Shown here: positions 1 to 8,857 of the stretch, one piece after another
Layout: the number at the start of each line of letters is the position of its first letter
Numbering within the stretch: position 1 is the first letter of the stretch
Assembly: GCF_001308265.1 (NCBI RefSeq)
Contig: NZ_CP012023.1
Location: 1,068,932-1,132,931 of the forward strand
From: Celeribacter marinus
GTDB lineage: Bacteria > Pseudomonadota > Alphaproteobacteria > Rhodobacterales > Rhodobacteraceae
Length of the DNA: 64,000 nucleotides
Direction of reading: 5' to 3'
Notes under the pieces: model-generated
Database searches by the model: none
Seen by the model: the letters and a program-made list of their open reading frames with translations, nothing else
What the model was told of the DNA's origin: nothing
Position numbers and translations under genes: made by a program

Positions 1-838
1 CGCCACCGACCGTGCGCGCGCCGATTTTGGTGTCTGACTTTGCCGCGCCGACCGAGATGCGCCGCGTGACCACGGGTTTAGGAGGGAGTTGTGGCGATCC
101 GAGCGCGATTTCACGCCGCAGTACCGGAATAATATCGAGGATATCCATGCCCAAACCGATCTTTTTGCCGCCCTCTTGGCGGAGCGCAGAGACGACAGAC
201 ACCACCGCTAAACGTCCGCCATCATAGGCCAGAACGGGTGAGCCAGACGAGCCATAGGTGATGTCGCAATCAAAGGTCATCACGCCGCTGCGGTATTTAT
301 CGAGCACATTGCAGGCACGCTGTACCGAAAGGGTGGCGTTGCGACCGCGCCCGTAGGAGGCCACCATAAGTTCGCCGCGCGAGGTGCGCACACGGTGGAT
401 CGGGAACGGTAGGATCAGGGCGCGGGCGACAGGTTTGTCCAACTGGATCAACGCCACATCACGCGCGATATTGTCGGGGCTAATCTGACCATCGGGTTCT
501 TGAGTGAACCCCGCAACGTAGGCGACCGCACGACCTTTGGAGGCGGCAATGAATTCGCCGTTGCGCAGACCCGCGCGAAAGATGATTTTATCGGCATCAA
601 TTTTGCGGCCCGCATCATCAATCACACAGTGCGCCGCCGTGAGCACAATGTCTTGTTCAATCAACGCGCCCGTACAGGTGGTGCCACCTGCGATATCAAG
701 GCGGCCCACGGCTTCCCACCCGATCAACTCGGCGCGCCGGTCGACACGGTCCAGTTCGGACGGCAAACTATCGGCACCTTGAGAACCGCCCGCTATCGAA
801 GCTGCGACAAGGGCAAAAGCAAGGTGAGCAAAGCGCAT
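1..838 (-). CDS. Trypsin-like serine protease, secreted (3' end outside window)
   Basis: Reading leftward from the ATG at 836-838 the frame stays open to the window edge, so about 279 N-terminal residues are present and the C-terminus is missing. The start gives a signal peptide of about 20 residues (MRFAHLAFALVAAS...) that should send the protein to the periplasm or outside. The S1 catalytic triad is visible: TAAHC holds the histidine (codons near 640), RDVALIQL the aspartate (near 450) and GSSGSP the serine (near 245). A cysteine lies just before the TAAHC segment, as in chymotrypsin-fold enzymes. The substrate is unknown. Trypsin-fold assignment is firm; it is not a DegP type as far as visible, though a missing C-terminal PDZ domain cannot be excluded. 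Confidence 0.85.
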   Translation of the reverse strand, partial: MRFAHLAFALVAASIAGGSQGADSLPSELDRVDRRAELIGWEAVGRLDIAGGTTCTGALIEQDIVLTAAHCVIDDAGRKIDADKIIFRAGLRNGEFIAASKGRAVAYVAGFTQEPDGQISPDNIARDVALIQLDKPVARALILPFPIHRVRTSRGELMVASYGRGRNATLSVQRACNVLDKYRSGVMTFDCDITYGSSGSPVLAYDGGRLAVVSVVSALRQEGGKKIGLGMDILDIIPVLRREIALGSPQLPPKPVVTRRISVGAAKSDTKIGARTVGG

Positions 839-935
839 GAAAATCCCTCCGGTCAGACGTATCAACCAAAAGGAGTGTCGTGCAAAAATGCGGCAGGAGT
901 GAGGACGGCGCAGGGCGAGGCTCGGAAAAACCCGA

Positions 936-1748
936 TTAGGACTTTAGCTTTGTGCCACGCTTGAACAAAACCCAAACCCCGAAAATCACCGCGCCCGTCA
1001 CCGACCCCAACACGGCAAGGCCAAGCCACGGCGAGCTATCCGACTGGCCGATCACCCCGTAGCGCACGCCGTCGATGAGGTAAAACACGGGGTTCATATG
1101 GGTGAGCACGCGAAACCAATGCGGCAGGTTTTCCACCGAATAGAACGTACCCGACAGAAACGACAAAGGCGTGATCACGAAATTGGTGATCGCGGCCATC
1201 TGGTCGAATTTCTGGCTGATAATGCCCGCCATAATGCCAAGAGCGCCGAGCAACAGCGCGCCAAGCGTGATAAACGTCAAAGCGAACACAGGATGCGCGA
1301 GGCCAAGACCCACAAACAACGCCATTGCCGACCAAATCGCCACGGCAACGATCAACCCACGCACCAATCCGCCCGCGAGATAGCCCAGCACCAATTCGAT
1401 GGGCGAGAGCGGCGGCATGAGGGTATCGACGATATTGCCTTGGACTTTGGAGATCACAATCGACGAGGACGTATTGGCAAAAGCGTTTTGGATGACGGTC
1501 ATAGTCAGGATGCCTGGTGCCAGAAAATGGATAAACGGCACGCCCATCACATCGCCGCGCGTCGGCCCTATCGCCAGAGTGAAAATGGTCAGGAACAGGC
1601 CCGCCGTGACCAAAGGGGCCGCGAGCGTCTGTGTCCACACAGCCCAAAACCGGCGAATTTCGCGGTGCGCCAATGTTTGCAATCCGAGCCAGTTGACCCG
1701 ACCGAAGCGCCGCACACCCATCGCAATATCGTTTGTGCCTGTTTCCAT
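936..1748 (-). CDS. ABC-2 type transporter permease (orphan)
   Basis: A 270-residue integral membrane protein of the ABC-2 permease family, which exports drugs, lipids or polysaccharides across the inner membrane with a separate ATPase. About six hydrophobic segments are visible after a basic N-terminal stretch, with the family-typical sequences FLAPGILTMTVIQNAF, LSGTFYSVENLP and MNPVFYLIDGVRY. It is clearly paralogous to the permease at 3673-4434 (matching FxxPG, GxFYSxxxLP and NPVxYLIxGxR positions), but no ATPase gene is attached to it here; it stands alone, divergent from gcrA. It may share the ATPase encoded at 2726-3676, or its partner lies elsewhere. Substrate unknown. Confidence 0.85.
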   Translation of the reverse strand: METGTNDIAMGVRRFGRVNWLGLQTLAHREIRRFWAVWTQTLAAPLVTAGLFLTIFTLAIGPTRGDVMGVPFIHFLAPGILTMTVIQNAFANTSSSIVISKVQGNIVDTLMPPLSPIELVLGYLAGGLVRGLIVAVAIWSAMALFVGLGLAHPVFALTFITLGALLLGALGIMAGIISQKFDQMAAITNFVITPLSFLSGTFYSVENLPHWFRVLTHMNPVFYLIDGVRYGVIGQSDSSPWLGLAVLGSVTGAVIFGVWVLFKRGTKLKS

Positions 1749-1929
1749 CGCTGAAATCCTCTGATAAACCCTAGGTCTGTCCCGTTTGCGTGCTTGTAAC
1801 CGCTCACACGCCGTTTAAATAGAGGGACAAGAGAATTCTACAAACAGTGCGCGCGCACAGGTGCGTTGCGAGACTGGATGTGACGGGTCGCGAACCATTC
1901 GCGACTTTTGCAGATGCTAAGGAAGACAC

Positions 1930-2541
1930 ATGTCCTGGACCGATGAACGCGTCGACGTATTGAAGAAAATGTGGGGCGAGGGTCAATCCGCCTCGCAAAT
2001 CGCCAAGGAACTTGGTGGTGTGACGCGCAATGCCGTCATAGGCAAGGTGCACCGTTTGGGCCTATCCAATCGCGCAGGCTCCGGCACCACGGCCAAAACA
2101 GCCGCACCCAAGGCCAAACCCGCCGCACCAGCCGCGGTGAAGGCCAAGCCCGCAACGCCCGCCGCCCCCAAGGCAAAGGCAAAACCCGCAGCCAAAGAAG
2201 AAGAGCCATATACGGGTCCAAAGACGGAATCAGCGACACCAAAGGCCGTGCCGCACAACCGCCGTCAGATCATTCCGGCAGGTCAGCCCCTGCCACCGCA
2301 GCCCTCAACCAACGAGATCCCTGCCGAAGCTTTGGCAAAGGTGAACGAGATTGAGAAGAAGGCCAAAAAGATCTCCGTGATGGATCTGACCGAAAAGACC
2401 TGTAAATGGCCGATCGGTGATCCGGCGACCGAAGAGTTCTGGTTTTGTGGTCTGCCATCGCAAACGGGCAAGCCGTATTGCGAGGCGCATGTCGGCGTGG
2501 CGTTTCAGCCGATGTCGGCCCGCCGCGATCGCCGTCGCTAA
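1930..2541 (+). CDS. gcrA: GcrA cell cycle regulator
   Basis: GcrA is an alphaproteobacterial transcription factor that binds sigma-70 RNA polymerase and, in Caulobacter, activates promoters carrying CcrM-methylated sites. The N-terminal 45 residues (MSWTDERVDVLKKMWGEG, then SQIAKELG and NAVIGKVHRLGLS) form the diagnostic helix-turn-helix. Residues about 50-100 are a low-complexity Ala/Lys/Pro linker. The C-terminal third carries the conserved CKWPIGDP and the cysteine pair in FWFCGLPSQ and YCEAH that contact the polymerase. Length (203) is a little above the usual 170-180 because of the linker. The gene is monocistronic, with an intrinsic terminator just downstream. Confidence 0.95.
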   Translation: MSWTDERVDVLKKMWGEGQSASQIAKELGGVTRNAVIGKVHRLGLSNRAGSGTTAKTAAPKAKPAAPAAVKAKPATPAAPKAKAKPAAKEEEPYTGPKTESATPKAVPHNRRQIIPAGQPLPPQPSTNEIPAEALAKVNEIEKKAKKISVMDLTEKTCKWPIGDPATEEFWFCGLPSQTGKPYCEAHVGVAFQPMSARRDRRR

Positions 2542-2564
2542 ATTGCACGCACACGACCATGAGC

Positions 2565-2590
2565 AGGGCCGTCCTTTGGGGCGGCCTTTG
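2565..2590 (+). terminator. Intrinsic terminator after gcrA
   Basis: GGGCCGTCC pairs with GGGCGGCCT across a short TTT loop (one G-U pair), followed by TTTG. It lies 25 bases past the gcrA stop codon. Confidence 0.6.
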
Positions 2591-2725
2591 CGTTTCGTGC
2601 CCTCGCACGCACGGGTGCGCACACCCCCTTGTGCGCTGTCGAGCCATTTCATTTGAACGAAACGGTTCAAAACACCCCTACCCCGCCTTATCTAGACGAG
2701 ACGCATAGAACAGAAAGGCCCGCAT

Positions 2726-3676
2726 ATGGCCCCTATCATTTCAATTAAAAACATCACCAAGAGTTACGACAACGGGTTCCAAGCGCTCAAAGGCGCGTCC
2801 CTCGACATTGAAAAAGGCGAAATCATCGCTCTGCTCGGCCCTAATGGCGCGGGGAAAACCACATTGATTGGCGCGATTTGTGGCCTTGTCAAAATCACCT
2901 CGGGGACGGTCACCGTTGGCGGCTTTGATGCGGTCACACAGCCGCGCGATGCACGGCGCATGATTGGACTTGTGCCGCAAGAAATCGCACTTGATATTTT
3001 CGAGACGGTTTGGAATTCGGTCAAATTTTCGCGTGGGCTATTCGGATGCCGTCCCGATGACGCCTATCTCGAAAAGGTGCTCAAATCGCTCTCCTTGTGG
3101 GACAAGAAAGACGAAAAGAACCAAGCGCTATCGGGCGGCATGAAACGGCGTGTGATGATTGCCAAGGCTTTGAGCCACAACCCGACAATCTTGTTTTTGG
3201 ACGAGCCGAGCGCGGGGGTCGATGTGGCCTTGCGCCGTGACATGTGGGAGGTGGTGCGCAAGCTGCGCGAGGACGGTGTAACGGTCATTCTCACCACGCA
3301 CTACATCGAGGAGGCCGAAGAAATGGCCGACCGTGTGGCCGTGATCAACAAGGGCGAAATTTTGCTCGTCCAAGACAAAGACGCGCTCATGGCGTCCTTT
3401 GGCAAAAAGCATCTGGTGATGGAGCTGAACGATCCTTTGGCGGCATTGCCCGCAGGACTTGAGGCCTACGACTTGAGCCTGTCAGAGAACGGTACGCAAC
3501 TCACCTACGCCTATGACACAAATGCTGAGCGCACCGGCCTGACGCGGATGATCGCGGAGTTGGCTGAACGCGGCATTTCCGTGCATGATCTGGCCAGTCG
3601 CGAAAACTCGCTCGAAGAGGTATTTTTGACGTTGGTCGGTGACGACACCCTCGCGGCACAGGAGGCCAAAGCATGA
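2726..3676 (+). CDS. ABC transporter ATP-binding protein
   Basis: The 316-residue cytoplasmic ATPase of an ABC-2 exporter. Walker A GPNGAGKT is at residues 38-45, the Q-loop at VPQE near 84-87, the signature LSGGMKRR at 135-142, Walker B LFLDEP at 156-161 and the switch histidine in [11 protein letters not shown] roughly 90-residue C-terminal extension after the nucleotide-binding domain is typical of the CcmA/NodI/DrrA subfamily. The stop codon overlaps the start of the permease gene at 3673 (ATGA), so the two are translationally coupled and form one transporter. The substrate cannot be told from sequence. Confidence 0.93.
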   Translation: MAPIISIKNITKSYDNGFQALKGASLDIEKGEIIALLGPNGAGKTTLIGAICGLVKITSGTVTVGGFDAVTQPRDARRMIGLVPQEIALDIFETVWNSVKFSRGLFGCRPDDAYLEKVLKSLSLWDKKDEKNQALSGGMKRRVMIAKALSHNPTILFLDEPSAGVDVALRRDMWEVVRKLREDGVTVILTTHYIEEAEEMADRVAVINKGEILLVQDKDALMASFGKKHLVMELNDPLAALPAGLEAYDLSLSENGTQLTYAYDTNAERTGLTRMIAELAERGISVHDLASRENSLEEVFLTLVGDDTLAAQEAKA

Positions 3677-4434
3677 ACTGGCTCGCAATAAGATCCATCT
3701 ACCGCACTGAAATGGCGCGTTTTTTCAGAACACTAAGCCAGTCCATCATTTCGCCTGTGCTCTCAACCGTGCTCTACTTTGTTGTGTTCGGCGCGGCGAT
3801 TGGCGGGCGGATCGATACCGTGAACGGCATTGAATACGGCGCATTCATCGTTCCGGGATTGGTGATGCTCACCGTGCTCCAAAACTCGCTCTCCAATGCG
3901 TCTTTCGGGATCTATTTCCCCAAGTTCACCGGCACCATATTCGAGCTGTTTACAGCCCCCATTAGTTATATCGAGATCGTCATTGGCTATGTGGGCGCGG
4001 CAGCAACAAAGTCGCTTTTCATTGCGATTATTATCCTGATTACGGCGAACTTCTTTGTCGATCTTCCGGTGGCGCATCCGGTGTGGGCCGCGGCCTTTTT
4101 GATCCTCACGGCGATTAGTTTCTCGCTTATGGGCTTTATTATCGGCATCTGGGCGGGCAATTTCGAGCAATTGCAAATCTTTCCCCTGCTGATTGTCACC
4201 CCCCTCGTATTCTTGGGCGGGGCGTTTTATTCCGCCGATATGTTGCCTGGCGTTTGGCAGATCGTGGTGAAATTCAATCCCGTTCTTTACCTGATTTCCG
4301 GCTTTCGGTGGTCATTCTTTGAGGTGGCGGACGTGCCCGTGGCGGTCTCTCTTGGGGCGATTTCGTTGTTCTTGGCCTTGTGCCTCGGGTTTATCGCGTG
4401 GATCTTTAAAACCGGTTGGCGCCTCAAGCAGTAG
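3673..4434 (+). CDS. ABC-2 type transporter permease
   Basis: Membrane partner (253 residues) of the ATPase encoded immediately upstream; the ATGA overlap shows they are co-translated. About six transmembrane segments are evident, with the ABC-2 family positions [27 protein letters not shown] and [13 protein letters not shown]. The short basic C-terminus (KTGWRLKQ) would be cytoplasmic. It resembles the YadH/DrrB-like drug or polysaccharide exporter permeases. The orphan permease at 936-1748 is a paralog, so the locus around gcrA carries two permeases and one ATPase. Substrate unknown. Confidence 0.92.
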   Translation: MNWLAIRSIYRTEMARFFRTLSQSIISPVLSTVLYFVVFGAAIGGRIDTVNGIEYGAFIVPGLVMLTVLQNSLSNASFGIYFPKFTGTIFELFTAPISYIEIVIGYVGAAATKSLFIAIIILITANFFVDLPVAHPVWAAAFLILTAISFSLMGFIIGIWAGNFEQLQIFPLLIVTPLVFLGGAFYSADMLPGVWQIVVKFNPVLYLISGFRWSFFEVADVPVAVSLGAISLFLALCLGFIAWIFKTGWRLKQ

Positions 4435-4469
4435 CGCACACAAAAAACAGATGACGTAGAAGTAATGTG

Positions 4470-4498
4470 CGCGGGCGAACAGACTTTGTTTGTCCGCG
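4470..4498 (+). terminator. Stem-loop after the ABC transporter operon
   Basis: CGCGGGCGAACA pairs with TGTTTGTCCGCG (two G-U pairs) around GACTT, giving a 12-bp stem 35 bases past the permease stop. There is no clear T-run after it, so it may terminate weakly or only protect the mRNA 3' end. Confidence 0.45.
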
Positions 4499-4522
4499 TA
4501 GAATTGTGTGTCGCTGCAAATC

Positions 4523-4563
4523 AGCTCATTTTGGCGTCAATGCAACCCAACAACAAATGAGCT
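4523..4563 (+). promoter_or_regulatory. Hairpin covering the yceI ribosome binding site
   Basis: AGCTCATTT (4523-4531) is a perfect 9-base complement of AAATGAGCT (4555-4563). The right arm contains the only Shine-Dalgarno-like bases (ATGAG) ahead of the ATG at 4568, so the folded leader would hide the ribosome binding site. The regulatory role is inference; the loop is a long 23 bases. Confidence 0.4.
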
Positions 4564-4567
4564 TTTC

Positions 4568-5143
4568 ATGAAAAATCTTCTTCTCGCCTCTGTCGCGACA
4601 CTTGGCCTCGCAACCGCGGCACACGCCGAACCAGCCGCCTACGTTTTTGACGCATCGCACAGCCAGATCGTGTTTGAATACAACCACCTTGGCTTCTCCA
4701 ACACGGTTGGCGTCTACTCCGGTTTTGACGGCACTATCGCTTTTGACGAAGCCGATCCCGCCGCGTCCTCCGTCGAGGTCTCGTTCCCAACCGATAGCCT
4801 CTATACAGGCTGGGACGAGCGCACCGCGCATTTCCTTGGCGGTGATTTTTTCGGGGCAGACGAGAACCCGACAATCTCGTTTGTCTCCACCGCAATCGAG
4901 GTGACGGGCGAAACAACAGGTTTGATCACGGGTGACTTGACGATCAACGGCATCACAAAGCCTGTGACGCTCGACGCCGTGCTCAATCAAAAGGGTGATC
5001 ACCCAATGGCGGGCAAAGCATGGCTCGGTTTTGACGCCACCGCCACCGTGCTGCGTTCCGAGTTCGACATGGGCATGTTCACCCCGTTCGTCTCTGACGA
5101 AGTGGCCGTGAAAATCTCCATCGAGGCGATGCTCGCCGACTAA
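4568..5143 (+). CDS. YceI family periplasmic lipid-binding protein
   Basis: A 191-residue secreted lipocalin-like protein. The start at 4568 is preferred over an upstream in-frame ATG because it begins directly with a signal peptide (MKNLLLASVATLGLATAAHA, cleaved after residue 20). The mature part has the YceI hallmarks DASHSQIVFEYNHLGFS near its start, then LGGDFFGADENPTISF and the TGDLTINGITKPVTL strand pair. Family members bind isoprenoid or other amphiphilic chains in a beta-barrel. It ends with a strong terminator and faces a second YceI domain, fused to cytochrome b561, on the opposite strand. Confidence 0.93.
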   Translation: MKNLLLASVATLGLATAAHAEPAAYVFDASHSQIVFEYNHLGFSNTVGVYSGFDGTIAFDEADPAASSVEVSFPTDSLYTGWDERTAHFLGGDFFGADENPTISFVSTAIEVTGETTGLITGDLTINGITKPVTLDAVLNQKGDHPMAGKAWLGFDATATVLRSEFDMGMFTPFVSDEVAVKISIEAMLAD

Positions 5144-5165
5144 GGCGCACCAGCTAACAACGTTA

Positions 5166-5196
5166 AGGCCGCTCCTGTGGGGGAGCGGCCTTTTTG
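5166..5196 (+). terminator. Intrinsic terminator after yceI
   Basis: GGCCGCTCC and GGAGCGGCC form a perfect 9-bp stem around TGTGGG and are followed by TTTTTG. Confidence 0.92.
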
Positions 5197-5224
5197 TTTG
5201 CGCGTGCGTGCGTGTGTGGTCGGA

Positions 5225-6418
5225 TCAGTCGGCGCGGGTGGCCGTCAATGTCACCACGACCGTGACGCCAAAGCCCACGGTGCTTTCATCGGCGTAGCCC
5301 GTGCCCATCGCAAAGTCGCGGCGGTCAAGCACAACTTCGCCCGACATCGTGGCCACATCGCCCTCAATCGCCAATTCAAACGGCAAAGTCACAGGGACCG
5401 TCACGCCCGCAAGCGTCAGCGTGCCTGTCGCCAGATGTGCGCCATCCGTGCGGGCAATGTCGGCCTCGAAGGTGGCGGTGCTATAGGCCGCCACGTTGAA
5501 AAACTCCGCGCCTTTGGCATTGTCAGTCACCGAGCCAAGCGTGAGTGTGGTGGTGTCGATCACGACAGTGACGGACCCGTTGCCTGTTTGGTCCTCATAA
5601 GCGATCTGAGCCGACCAATCGGCAAATTCGCCCTCAACATTTGCACCCATCTGGGCGACTTGAAAGCGGATATTCCCTGTGTCCACTGTCCAGTTTGCAC
5701 CCGTTACGCTCGACGCGATTTGGGCGGGCGACGCTACAGGTGTTACGGTTGTGTCGTGAGCCTGATCACCAGTGACCAGTGCGACACCCAAGACCACCAG
5801 CCATAAACCCGCCGCCACGATAGGAGCCGCGCGACCGTGATGCGCCTCCGGATTACCCGCTGCACGTCCGTGGCTCATGCGCGCCAATGTCGCGTCTTTG
5901 TCGATGATTTGATGTTTGAGCGCGCCGCCAATATGTGCGGCAACCGTGGCGTAGATCACCCATGCCGCCAAGCTATGTACGGCCCCTGCGGCGTGCGCTA
6001 CTGCTTCGGATTTTGGCACAAATGGCAGGCCTTGACCAAGCGGCCACCAGATTGGGGCAAAGCCACTTTCAGAGGCATGCATCACCCATCCCGACAGTGG
6101 CATGATGATAATTGCGCCGTAGAGCGCCCAATGCACCACCTCGGCGGCAAGTGTTTCGGCGCGCCGCTCAGGGTGCAGCGGCACGGGGCGCGGCTGCGTC
6201 ACCGCCCAAATGATGCGCAGCACCGCGAGCAAGAGCACGGTAATCCCAATCGTCTTGTGTGCGGAGTATAGCGTTTGAAGCCACGCCACCGTATCGGCCG
6301 TGCGCGGTGTGCGATCCCCGATCACGCCCAGCGCGAGATCGGTCAGAATGAGGAGTGCGATACTCCAATGAAAGAAACGGGCAAGCGCGCCGTAGCGCGT
6401 GGCAGTGTTGGTCAACAT
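5225..6418 (-). CDS. Cytochrome b561 domain fused to a YceI domain
   Basis: A 397-residue protein. Residues 1 to about 185 are a four-helix di-haem cytochrome b561 (start TNTATRYGALARFFHW; later YSAHKTIGITV, WALYGAIIIMPLSGW and AAHIGGALKHQ supply haem-ligand histidines). One more transmembrane segment follows near 205-220, then residues about 230-397 form a periplasmic YceI barrel (NIRFQVAQMG, GTLTLAGVTVPVTLPF, LDRRDFAMG). This suggests electron transfer coupled to a quinone- or isoprenoid-binding barrel, but substrate and partner are unknown. The ATG at 6418 is chosen because related proteins start with (M)LTNT; an ATG at 6469 has a better ribosome site (AGGG, spacing 9) and is a real alternative. 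Confidence 0.9.
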   Translation of the reverse strand: MLTNTATRYGALARFFHWSIALLILTDLALGVIGDRTPRTADTVAWLQTLYSAHKTIGITVLLLAVLRIIWAVTQPRPVPLHPERRAETLAAEVVHWALYGAIIIMPLSGWVMHASESGFAPIWWPLGQGLPFVPKSEAVAHAAGAVHSLAAWVIYATVAAHIGGALKHQIIDKDATLARMSHGRAAGNPEAHHGRAAPIVAAGLWLVVLGVALVTGDQAHDTTVTPVASPAQIASSVTGANWTVDTGNIRFQVAQMGANVEGEFADWSAQIAYEDQTGNGSVTVVIDTTTLTLGSVTDNAKGAEFFNVAAYSTATFEADIARTDGAHLATGTLTLAGVTVPVTLPFELAIEGDVATMSGEVVLDRRDFAMGTGYADESTVGFGVTVVVTLTATRAD

Positions 6419-6582
6419 CAGGGCGATCCATTTAATGTGCGTTTGTGATGACGATACGCTGTGTTGCATGTGCCCGCACCCTTTGGCAGCGCACAGAACA
6501 TGTGCAAATCGGCCCGATTGGTGCGCAAGATACCAGATCACGCTCCCTTTCCGAATGCCCGCATTGCGGCTAAAAGCGATCC

Positions 6583-7989
6583 ATGAGCACAAATCCCCCG
6601 AATCTCCGCCCCGATCTGGCCCCCAAAGCCACGTTTAATACCGCCCCTCGCGCAGGCCAGCCGACCATCGGCATGGTGTCGCTTGGCTGTCCCAAAGCGT
6701 TGGTCGATAGCGAACGGATCCTGACACGCCTGCGCGCCGAGGGCTATCAAATCGGGTCCGATTATGCGGGCGCCGATGCGGTGATTGTGAACACCTGCGG
6801 ATTTCTGGATAGCGCAAAGGCCGAGAGCCTTGAGGCCATTGGTGAGGCGCTTAGTGAAAACGGCAAGGTGATTGTCACCGGCTGTCTCGGGGCGAACCCC
6901 GAATTCATCACGGGCGCTCACCCAAAGGTTCTGGCCGTCACTGGACCGCACCAATATGAACAGGTGCTCGACGCGGTGCATGGCGCGGTGCCACCCGCGC
7001 CCGATCCGTTCATCGACCTGTTGCCCGCAAGCGGGGTCAGCCTGACGCCGCGCCATTTCAGCTATCTGAAAATTTCTGAGGGCTGTAACCACGCGTGTAA
7101 ATTCTGCATCATCCCCGACATGCGCGGCAAATTGCAGTCGCGCCCTGTTCATGCGGTGCTGCGCGAGGCGGAAAAGCTGGTAGATGCGGGCGTGCGCGAA
7201 TTGCTCGTGATCTCACAGGACACCTCCGCCTACGGGTTGGATCGTCGCTATTCAGAGCATGAATGGAAGGGCGAAAACGTCCGCTCCCACATTACCGATC
7301 TGGCCCGCGAATTGGGACAGTTGGGTGCGGCCGACGATCTTTGGGTGCGGCTGCATTACGTCTACCCCTACCCCCATGTGCGCGAATTGATCCCGCTGAT
7401 GGCGGACACATCGAGCGCGATTTTGCCCTACCTCGACATCCCGTTCCAACACGGCCACCCCGATGTCTTGAAACGCATGGCGCGCCCTGCGGCCTCGGCG
7501 AAGGTGCTCGACGAGATCGCGGCGTGGCGCGACATGTGCCCCGACATCACCCTGCGCTCGACGTTCATCGTTGGCTATCCGGGCGAAACCGAGGCGGAAT
7601 TCCAATACCTGCTCGACTGGATGGACGAGGCGCAACTCGACCGCGTTGGCTGTTTCAAATATGAAAACGTGGCAGGGGCGCGATCAAACGCCCTGCCCGA
7701 TCACGTCGAGGAAGCGGTGAAACAAGAGCGGTGGGAACGGTTTATGCAAAAAGCCCAAGCCATTTCCGAAGCCAAACTTGAGGCCAAAGTCGGCCAAACG
7801 ATGCAAGTGATCATCGACGAGATAGACGAAGACGGCATCGCCACCTGCCGCACCAAAGCGGATGCGCCCGAGATCGACGGGAACCTGTTTATTGACGAGG
7901 GGACGGACGGGTTGAGTGTGGGGGATTTGGTGACGGTGGAGGTTGATGAGGCTGGGGAGTACGATTTGTGGGGGTGCATTTCGAAATAG
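6583..7989 (+). CDS. rimO: Ribosomal protein S12 methylthiotransferase RimO
   Basis: RimO adds a methylthio group to the conserved aspartate of ribosomal protein S12 using S-adenosylmethionine and two iron-sulfur clusters. The N-terminal UPF0004 domain carries three cluster cysteines ([12 protein letters not shown] with C36, NTCGF and TGCLGA); the radical SAM motif CNHACKFC starts near residue 168, and a C-terminal TRAM domain follows. The signature CPKALVDSE distinguishes RimO from the tRNA enzyme MiaB. Length 468 is slightly more than usual because of a 28-residue N-terminal lead. It is divergent from the cytochrome gene. Confidence 0.96.
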   Translation: MSTNPPNLRPDLAPKATFNTAPRAGQPTIGMVSLGCPKALVDSERILTRLRAEGYQIGSDYAGADAVIVNTCGFLDSAKAESLEAIGEALSENGKVIVTGCLGANPEFITGAHPKVLAVTGPHQYEQVLDAVHGAVPPAPDPFIDLLPASGVSLTPRHFSYLKISEGCNHACKFCIIPDMRGKLQSRPVHAVLREAEKLVDAGVRELLVISQDTSAYGLDRRYSEHEWKGENVRSHITDLARELGQLGAADDLWVRLHYVYPYPHVRELIPLMADTSSAILPYLDIPFQHGHPDVLKRMARPAASAKVLDEIAAWRDMCPDITLRSTFIVGYPGETEAEFQYLLDWMDEAQLDRVGCFKYENVAGARSNALPDHVEEAVKQERWERFMQKAQAISEAKLEAKVGQTMQVIIDEIDEDGIATCRTKADAPEIDGNLFIDEGTDGLSVGDLVTVEVDEAGEYDLWGCISK

Positions 7990-8076
7990 AAAACAGTCTG
8001 GGAGACTGTTTTCCGAAATGCACGAAGGGCGGGCTGCTTAGTTCTTACTTTAAATGGCCCTACCAACACTCATTGA

Positions 8077-8538
8077 TTAAGCACTAGCGTCTAGCTCCCG
8101 GTATCCTAGCTCCTTGATCATAAAGACATCGGCAGATATTTCCTCAAGCATACCGTCTTGCAAAAGAGATTTAAGCGCTTCGAAAATCACAATATTCTCT
8201 CTATGGCTATCTTTGAGCTCAAATAACTCTGCTCCTCTGGTAGCTGCATTTGTGCGGGAAAGACCCTTGCCTCCCGTAAACCCATTCGTACCCCGATCAA
8301 CGAGAATCTTCCCGTTTTTGTTTTCTTGTGCTGTTCGCAGCAGTTTTATACGCATTTCAAAAATATCTTTGTCAATTGGCGCCGCTGCTCTGTTCTGCCT
8401 ATCGCTGGCTTTGTTAGCCTCAGTCAACTTTGCCTTGATGTCTTCGCGCACCGTAGGATCCTGTATGGTCTGGTCAATTTCTTGATCAATCTTCGCTTCC
8501 GAAATCAGTTTTTCTGCATACAGCGCCTTCTCTCGCAA
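8077..8538 (-). CDS. Coiled-coil protein, probable C-terminal part of a frame-disrupted gene
   Basis: No family recognised. The frame runs from about 8645 to 8077 without an ATG; a TTG at 8538 behind AAGAGG (spacing 5) is the only start with a plausible ribosome site and gives 153 residues. The frame upstream of that TTG continues as AHERLKKKNEWEEERLREK, a highly charged heptad-like helix that would naturally follow the membrane segment encoded in the other frame just upstream (8568-8807). I infer one original membrane-anchored coiled-coil protein now split by a -1 shift. GC is visibly lower than in the flanking genes, suggesting horizontal acquisition. It could be a pseudogene remnant, a sequencing error or programmed frameshifting. 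Confidence 0.55.
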   Translation of the reverse strand: MREKALYAEKLISEAKIDQEIDQTIQDPTVREDIKAKLTEANKASDRQNRAAAPIDKDIFEMRIKLLRTAQENKNGKILVDRGTNGFTGGKGLSRTNAATRGAELFELKDSHRENIVIFEALKSLLQDGMLEEISADVFMIKELGYRELDASA

Positions 8539-8567
8539 GCGTTCCTCTTCCCACTCATTCTTCTTTT

Positions 8568-8807
8568 TTAACCGTTCATGCGCATGCTCATCATCACGGC
8601 ACCTAAAATGACGGGACCAAGAAAATAGCCACCGAAATCGGTGTGATTATCGAAATACGCAATCTTCTCGGCTGCCGAAACGTCAGCAAAGGCTAGGAAA
8701 AACAATTCCCGCCAGTTGATCGCGATAAACGCGAACAAAAACGATCCGAAAAAACCGCTCTTAATACGTGATCGCCCTTCGTCTAAAAATTCTTTAAAAA
8801 ATTCCAT
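8568..8807 (-). CDS. Small membrane protein, probable N-terminal part of a frame-disrupted gene
   Basis: Seventy-nine residues starting at the ATG at 8807 behind a good ribosome site (GAGGG, spacing 4). It opens with MEFFKEFLDEGRSRIKS, followed by two hydrophobic helices (FFGSFLFAFIAINW and YFLGPVILGAVMM) and a stop at 8568. The opening resembles uncharacterised membrane proteins that I recall continuing into a long charged coiled coil; here that coil is in the overlapping -1 frame (see 8077-8538). Low GC like its partner. Function unknown; whether a functional product is made depends on the frame disruption. Confidence 0.55.
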   Translation of the reverse strand: MEFFKEFLDEGRSRIKSGFFGSFLFAFIAINWRELFFLAFADVSAAEKIAYFDNHTDFGGYFLGPVILGAVMMSMRMNG

Positions 8808-8857
8808 CACACCCTCACTAAACCGACTGCAATTATGATGACAACGATAGCGATGTC

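Noticed and set aside
1098..1764. 218-residue plus-strand ORF over the orphan permease
   Set aside because: Shadow with extreme His/Arg content; the permease on the minus strand has clear membrane helices and family motifs.
7701..8069. 122-residue minus-strand ORF at the end of rimO
   Set aside because: Mostly antisense to the rimO 3' end; serine-rich shadow without a ribosome site.
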